A program made the translations under genes and the position numbers. A stretch of 64,000 bases of DNA from Colletotrichum lupini (Eukaryota; Ascomycota; Sordariomycetes; Glomerellales; Glomerellaceae), in the NCBI RefSeq assembly GCF_023278565.1, contig NC_064672.1, forward strand, positions 5,394,001 through 5,458,000, written 5' to 3'. Position 1 is the stretch's first letter, and every line of letters starts with the position of its first letter. Below are positions 58,157 to 64,000 of this stretch, piece by piece. The notes under the pieces were generated by a model. The model was not told the origin of the DNA. It worked only from the letters and a program-made list of their open reading frames with translations, and searched no databases.

Positions 58157-61100
58157 ATGGCCAGCTCACCGCCGGCCTCCCCTGGGAATCATCTGCCCCA
58201 AAGACCGCTGAGCGCAATGGTGCGACCATCACCACGGAGCAACAGCCGTCTGAGCATGACGAGCAAACATGGCGGTGGCAGCAAAGCCTCCGACGAAGAC
58301 TCCCGGACGGCCGTCAAAGTCGGTAAGTGTGCCAGCTCCCATCTCCGGTGCTGTTCGTCACTTGTCTGAACATTGCGCGGCACCTCCCCTTTCATGCCGG
58401 CGTATCATCACATCGCTAACCTCGTTCCCTTTCTACGTAGCCGTGCGTGTTCGACCGCCTCTGAAACCCACAGATCCAGGCTACGAATTAATTCCTCAAA
58501 GATTTCAAAGATCCATGGCTCAGGTGACATCGAACACGAGCTTGGCAATCGACTCACCACAAGGAAGGAAACTCTTCGTATTTGATCGCGTTTTTGGCTC
58601 CGACGTTGAACAAGAAGGCATTTGGGACTACTTGCAGGATTGCGTCGGCGCTTTCATCCAGGGCTACAATGTGTCGCTGTTGGCGTATGGCCAGTCTGGC
58701 GCGGGAAAGTCGTACACGATGGGTACATCAGGTCCTATCGATCAGGACGACCTCGAGGTGATGGGTTAGTTACACTGCGTCGTGTTACCGTCCTACTCGG
58801 TTATCTGCGAAGCTCTCCGGCTTCTACAAACCCCCAAGCTGACCTTGTTCTTAGGCGTTATCCCCCGAGCGGCGACGGCTTTGTTCGAAAAGCTCGACGG
58901 CCCGAAGAAGCAAGCGAATCGTGGCTCCATGTCTCAGCTGAGAGCACCACACAGATACTCCGCCCAACCAACATCGACCTCAGCAGCGGACAGGACATGG
59001 TCTTTGAAAGCAACATACCTCGAAATCTACAACGAGCAACTGCGCGATCTGCTTCTTCCTGACCACGTTCCACAACACGAGCGTGGCAACGTCACAATCC
59101 GCGAAGATGTCAAGGGGAACATTATCCTTACCGGCCTGCGACAGGTTGAAATTAACTCAGTGGAGGACCTCATGAATGCATTGAATTTCGGCTCAACCCT
59201 CCGACAGACAGATGCGACGGCCATTAACGCCAGGTCTTCCCGGTCCCACGCCGTGTTCAGTCTCAACTTGGTGCAGCGGAAGAGCGGCCTGCAGGGCTCA
59301 AATGGGGCCGAAAAGCGTTTCTCCGTGCCCATCGAAGCTATGACGGGATCCGAGACCTGGGTTACCACAGACAGCAAGCTCCATTTTGTCGATCTGGCAG
59401 GTAGTGAGCGGCTGAAGAACACTGGCGCACAGGGCGAGCGTGCCAAGGAAGGTATTTCTATCAACGCTGGCCTGGCTGCGCTCGGAAAGGTCATTTCACA
59501 GCTCTCATCACGACAGGCCGGGTCACACGTCTCTTATCGCGACTCCAAACTCACCCGTCTACTCCAAGACTCGCTCGGTGGAAATGCCATCACGTACATG
59601 ATTGCCTGCGTGACGCCTGCCGAGTTCCATCTCAGCGAAACATCAAACACCGTCCAATATGCACAGAGGGCCCGAGCCATCCAAAGTAAGCCACGGATTC
59701 AGCAGGTGGAGGAGGGTGACAAACAGGCCATCATTGATCGTCTGAAGGCGGAGGTTGCCTTCCTGCGCGAGCAAGTCCGCAGCGCGGAGCGAGGCGGGGG
59801 CGAGAGGCGCATCGCCTCCACGGGCGAGCGGTCTGAGCGACAAAATGAGCGTGAAAGCGAACTGCAAAATCAGCTTCTGGACGTCCAAGAAAACTACACG
59901 ACCCTGAGTCAACGTCACGCGAAGCTTATTGCTGAGATGGCTAAGGCCCGCGACAATGAAGCTGCCGAGAACAATCAACACGAGGAGTCCATGGGTGACA
60001 CGGCTACAGAGAGACTGAATCGATCAAACTCATTCGCTGCTGCAGTCGAGCAAGTCGTGCTCGAGTACGAGAAGACCATTCAAACTCTGGAGCAATCGCT
60101 ATCCAGCACGCGCGGCACACTCGCCAATACCGAGGCAAATCTGCTAGAAAAAGAGACCAAGTGCACGTACATTGAGACCATCAACACACAGCTACAGGCG
60201 CGTTTGCAAAAACTCATGGATCGGGAAGCGAGTACGGAAAATTACCTCCACGACCTGGAGAATAAGCTGGACGGCCACACCTCTGGGGAGGAAAAGAACA
60301 CGACGATTATTGTGGAACTTCGCAAGGAGATCTCGCGGATCAGAGAGAACGAAGCCTCTTGCGAGGACTACATTTCTACCTTGGAGGAGCGACTCGCCGA
60401 GGCCGACCAGGATGCCGAGCTGATGCAGCGTGAAATTGATCGACTAGAGCAGGTGATTGAGCGCCAGCGAAGTCTCGGAAAGCTGGACTCTCTGCTTCAC
60501 GAGCTGGACCACATTCAAGGCGATAGCAAAGTTCCAGAGCCAACTGCCGAAGCATCGAACGGCGTTACGCGCCAAATTGCTGACCACACTCGTAGCCAGT
60601 CTCAGTCGCGTGTTATCCGCATGAGCCAGAATGATATCATTCCTGAGCATGCCGAAGAAGAAGCCGCGGCGGCAGCTGAGGCAACAGGTCCCGCTCAAAA
60701 CGGCGATCACATCGAAAATGGCACCAATGTTGTGACACCTGATGCGAAGGAGAACCTTCAGGCTGATATCAACGACTACCCACCTCACAGCCCTGCTCAG
60801 TCCAAATTTGTGCACGACAAGCTGGAGAACGTCACTCAGGAGCTCATCGACTTAAGGGTAGAGCATGAGACCACGGTCAACGAATACGACCTTCTGCACT
60901 CCAAGTACGAGGAAGCCCTACGCACTTTGGCAGAGCTTCAGGACACTATCGACGAGTCTCGCCACCCCGAACGCAAGGTCCGAGATTCTATGATGTCTGT
61001 CACTTCTCCCAACCTGACTCGACCACCCTCGTTCTTCTCCGACGCCAGGTCGAGTGATCTCAAAGACGGCGGCCAATTTTCATCACGCTCTCTTTCATCG

Positions 61101-63716
61101 GAGCTTTCGTCGGCGTTGGAGTCGCCTGCCACCATTGATCCGTCTGATGCCGAGACATCAGTGACTGCAAAGCCCGAGTCGGGTCCCGAACATTTGTCAA
61201 CGGAGGATCTCATGCACCTGGATCTCCTGGCGACGGAGGTTGAGAGGTTTAAGACTCTTGCTGCCGAGAAGGAGGATGCAGAGAAGGAGCTGGCCGAGAA
61301 ATACACACAGCTTGAACAGAAGCACCACGAAGCCCTGGATATGCTGGAGGAGCTGAAGACCGAAGTTGCCCAAGCAAAGGCATTGGAGGCGTCGTCGCCA
61401 CGAACTGGCCAACCCGTCATTCGCCGCAAATCCAGCCAAAATGTTATGATTATCGACCGCGCTCATCGATCTTTTGCGTCGCTCCGCAACATTGCCGCAG
61501 ACAACTTCGAAGGCCAGCCTGATGTTATGCAAAACTTCGAGCTTAACCTCAACGCAGCCATGCACGAGCTGCATGCTCGATCGGAGCGCATTCAGGAGCT
61601 TGAGGCTGACATTGCGTCCGCCAAGAAAGAGATGGAGACTAAGATGGCTCTGATTTCTGGGCTCACTCGTGAGCGATCTAGTTTGCAGGCGTCTCCGATG
61701 GATATGTCGATGATCTCCACCCTGAAGAACCAACTCGAGGCCAACGAGAAGCAGATGGCAGAAATGAGAGAAAATCACGAAGCCACCGAGAAGAAGCTTA
61801 TGGCCGAGCTCGAAACATTGCGCACTGCTGTGAGGGATGCTCCTGCTGTGGGTGAAGCCCCTGAAGGTACTACCGAGACCGTGGTTGCGACCGCCGCGGC
61901 CGGCGCCGTTGCCGACATCCCCATGGCATCGACCGAGATGACCAACACCGAAACGAGATCTTTGCAGACCACAGAGGAGAACGACAAGAAGATCACCGAA
62001 TTACAAGCCGAACTCACGGCATGGGAGACGAAGCACCAGACTGCCCTCAACACCTTACAAGAGACGGAGACGAGGATGAAGAGGACCATCGAAGAGCTCG
62101 AATCTGAAATTGTAGCGCTGAACACGCAGGCCTCCGCGCACTCCACTGCTCGGAGTGCTGAGGAAGTCAAGGAAATCGAGGAGAAGCACGAGACGCTGGT
62201 CAAGTCACTTCGCGACGAGATTGACGACCACAAGGTTGCCATCTCCACCAACTCTAGCAAGGTATCCGAACTGGAAGCAGCGCACGCTGCCACCAAGACG
62301 GAGCTGGAGGACGTCATCAGGGCACGTAACTTGCATGAGACACAGGCGAAGACGCAGCAGAGCCTCATTACGAACCTGGAGAACCAGATTACAGCCCACG
62401 AACAGGCTCTCAAGACACACCAGGATGGTATGAAGCTGCTTCAGGAGAATCACGCAAAGGAGCTAGAGGAGATGAAGCAGATGGAGCAAAAGGGGTACGA
62501 GGAGCAAGTCGCAGTCCTACTCAACGAGCATGCGGAAAATGTCAGGGCCCTCGAATGCGAGCTTAATGACGCCCGGGAAGATCTCATGAAGGTCGCTACC
62601 CAAGTTGCATTCGCTCTTGGTCTCGACGTCAGCATCGAGAAGATCACAGAGCGTATCGACTACTTGATTGCCGACCAGAAGGCCTTGGGCGAGGAGCAGA
62701 AGAAATCGAGCGCATCTGAGAAGCAGGTTGCCGAGTTGTCGACCGTTAACGACAACCTGGTCAAGGAACTTGAGCAGGCCAAATCGACGCTGACCGATCT
62801 CCTTACTGCGGAGGGTGAGCCCCTGAAAAGCCCTGCTCCTCTCCCCGATCAGCTGTCTGCTATTCGTAAGAAGATTTCAGACCTGCAGAGCCGGAACAAG
62901 AAGAACTCTCGCCTTGTGGAGGAGCTCGAGGATCAGCTACAGAGCAACTTTGATCAGGTCCAGATAACCAACAACCGCCTGTCCACGCTGCAGACAGAGC
63001 GCAACTCGCAGATTGAGGAAGCTCAGGCTGCCAAGTTCAAGGCTGAAAGCGAGCTTGATTCACTCAAGGCCGAATACGCGGCCCTCCAGGTATGTGCCAT
63101 TCAAGTAGCTCGTTCTGTTACAACTGCTAATGTAGTACAGGCCAAGATTGACGAAGCGTCAGCTTCTGGCCAAGTCCAACGATCCAACTCGATCAGCTCG
63201 CCGCTGCGGAAGAGCGCCTCTGTTGCATCTCTGCCCTCTCCACCCCCGGCCATTCCCTTGCCGCCGCTGCCCGGCGCGTCGTCCGGCCCCAACGGCACGG
63301 TGCCAAGCACACCCACTCAAGCAGGTCGACCAGGCAGCAAAGACAACATGGGCCCTGTCAACCAAATCCAAGAAGACCAGGAGGCTCGCATCCGCACCAT
63401 CGAGAAGCATCTTCAGGCCGAGAAGCAACTCACTCAGACTCTGGAGGAGGCCCTCACCGACCTCGAGCGCCAGTCGAACAAGGTCAAGGCTGACAGTGAT
63501 GCTTGGCGCAAGCGCTGCGTGGAGTTGGAGTCCGAGGTCAAGGAGCTCAAGGACCGTCCCGCGCCTACGCCGCAAGCCGACAACCGCTGGAGCTTGCACG
63601 CCGTTGAGGAGGAGCGCAAGAAGCGCCAGGCAGCCGAGGCACAGCAGCGTCTTCTTGAAGAGCGCATGAATGCACTGTCCAAGAAGAAGAAGAAGGGTTC
63701 CCTCAACTGCTTCTAG
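58157..63716 (+). CDS. Kinesin-4-type motor protein with long coiled coil
   Basis: Exons 58157-58322, 58441-58764, 58855-63089 and 63141-63716 (introns 118, 90 and 51 bp, all GT-AG) give 1766 residues. The N-terminal motor spans about 55-440: AVRVRPP, P-loop GQSGAGKS (139-146), switch I NARSSRSH (288-295), switch II DLAGSE (343-348) and YRDSKLTRLLQDSLGG. The version DLAGSERLKNTGAQGERAKEG with GISINAGLAALGKVI is typical of kinesin-4 (KIF4/KIF21-type), plus-end motors that control microtubule growth or midzone length. From 450 to 1700 the chain is mostly Glu/Lys/Leu-rich coiled coil broken by Ser/Pro linkers. A proline-rich linker (SPPPAIPLPPLP) follows the last intron. It ends in polybasic KKKKKGSLNCF. 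The third intron is a multiple of three with no stop, so the frame stays open if it is retained. The ATG at 58157 lies in context CATCATGGCC. Confidence 0.9.
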
Positions 63717-64000
63717 TTGAAGCCTTGTTGCTGGAACCTCGCATCTCGGAGGGACCGAGTCCGACTAGATTGACCTGTCTCGCATCATGGACATCAATTG
63801 GGCCGGGTTTTTGATTGTTGTTTCTTTCGGCGTGACAGGGCGTTTTCTTGATTTTCGTTTTTGCCGTTTACACTACCCCTCGCACCATATTGTATTTTGC
63901 GTTTGCGGCATTTTTCATGCTGGCCGACGATGATTCCCCTTACGCATGGCGAAACCCAGAAAGATTGGGCAGGAGTTTCTCATACTGGTGGCTCGTACGT
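63717..64000. other. 3' region of the kinesin gene
   Basis: T-rich sequence after the stop codon, including TTTTTGATTGTTGTTTC and ATATTGTATTTTGCG, consistent with a fungal 3' UTR and poly(A) region. No further gene begins before the window ends. Confidence 0.4.

Noticed and set aside
61775..62413. 212-codon minus-strand frame rich in Ser/Val/Cys
   Set aside because: Antisense of the kinesin coiled coil; the Ser/Val/Leu bias is the reverse complement of Glu/Lys/Ala codons.

Overview
The window looks like a filamentous ascomycete chromosome, most likely a Sordariomycete. Genes carry short 50-150 bp spliceosomal introns with GTAAGT-type donors and CTAAC/CTAAT branch sites. Roughly balanced-GC gene islands alternate with very AT-rich blocks in which every retrotransposon is riddled with C-to-T and G-to-A changes (CAG/CAA/TGG to TAG/TAA). 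This is the signature of repeat-induced point mutation (RIP).

Layout. 1-2165: RIP-decayed repeat of unknown class. 2200-27420: gene island with a small single-TM protein, a solo LTR, a Dal5-type MFS transporter (-), a small membrane protein, a carotenoid-cleavage-type dioxygenase (+) convergent with a 12-exon OPT oligopeptide transporter (-), two paralogous small secreted cysteine-rich proteins of cyanovirin-N-like pattern, a histidine phosphatase with a perfect PCNA-box tail, EME1 (-), a decayed pseudogene, and a seven-TM protein of a fungal uncharacterised family. 27468-50794: a 23 kb retrotransposon cluster. 50795-54235: ordinary-composition DNA without a recognisable gene. 54250-55092: a short AT-rich insertion between 14-bp direct repeats. 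55107-58156: a long leader/promoter. 58157-63716: a kinesin of the kinesin-4 type.

The retrotransposon cluster can be parsed to the base from LTRs and target-site duplications. It contains a solo LTR (202 bp, TSD CTTAC), a full Ty1/Copia element with the same LTR (28128-35097, TSD ACTCA, one copy mutated to ACTTA), and a second Copia family with 177-bp LTRs (35122-50789, TSD TTATG). A complete Ty3/Gypsy chromovirus (35473-43538, 190-bp LTRs, TSD GTAAG) is nested in the 5' leader of the second Copia. A third copy of the 177-bp LTR is a nearly unmutated solo LTR at 3304-3480 with TSD GGCTG.

The most unusual signal: both the chromovirus and its Copia host carry, between pol and the 3' LTR, a long decayed reading frame on the OPPOSITE strand (about 600 and about 390 codons). 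I cannot match either to a known family. The gene island supplies ordinary functions (transport, alkene cleavage, DNA repair, microtubule motor); I see no compelling gene cluster among them.
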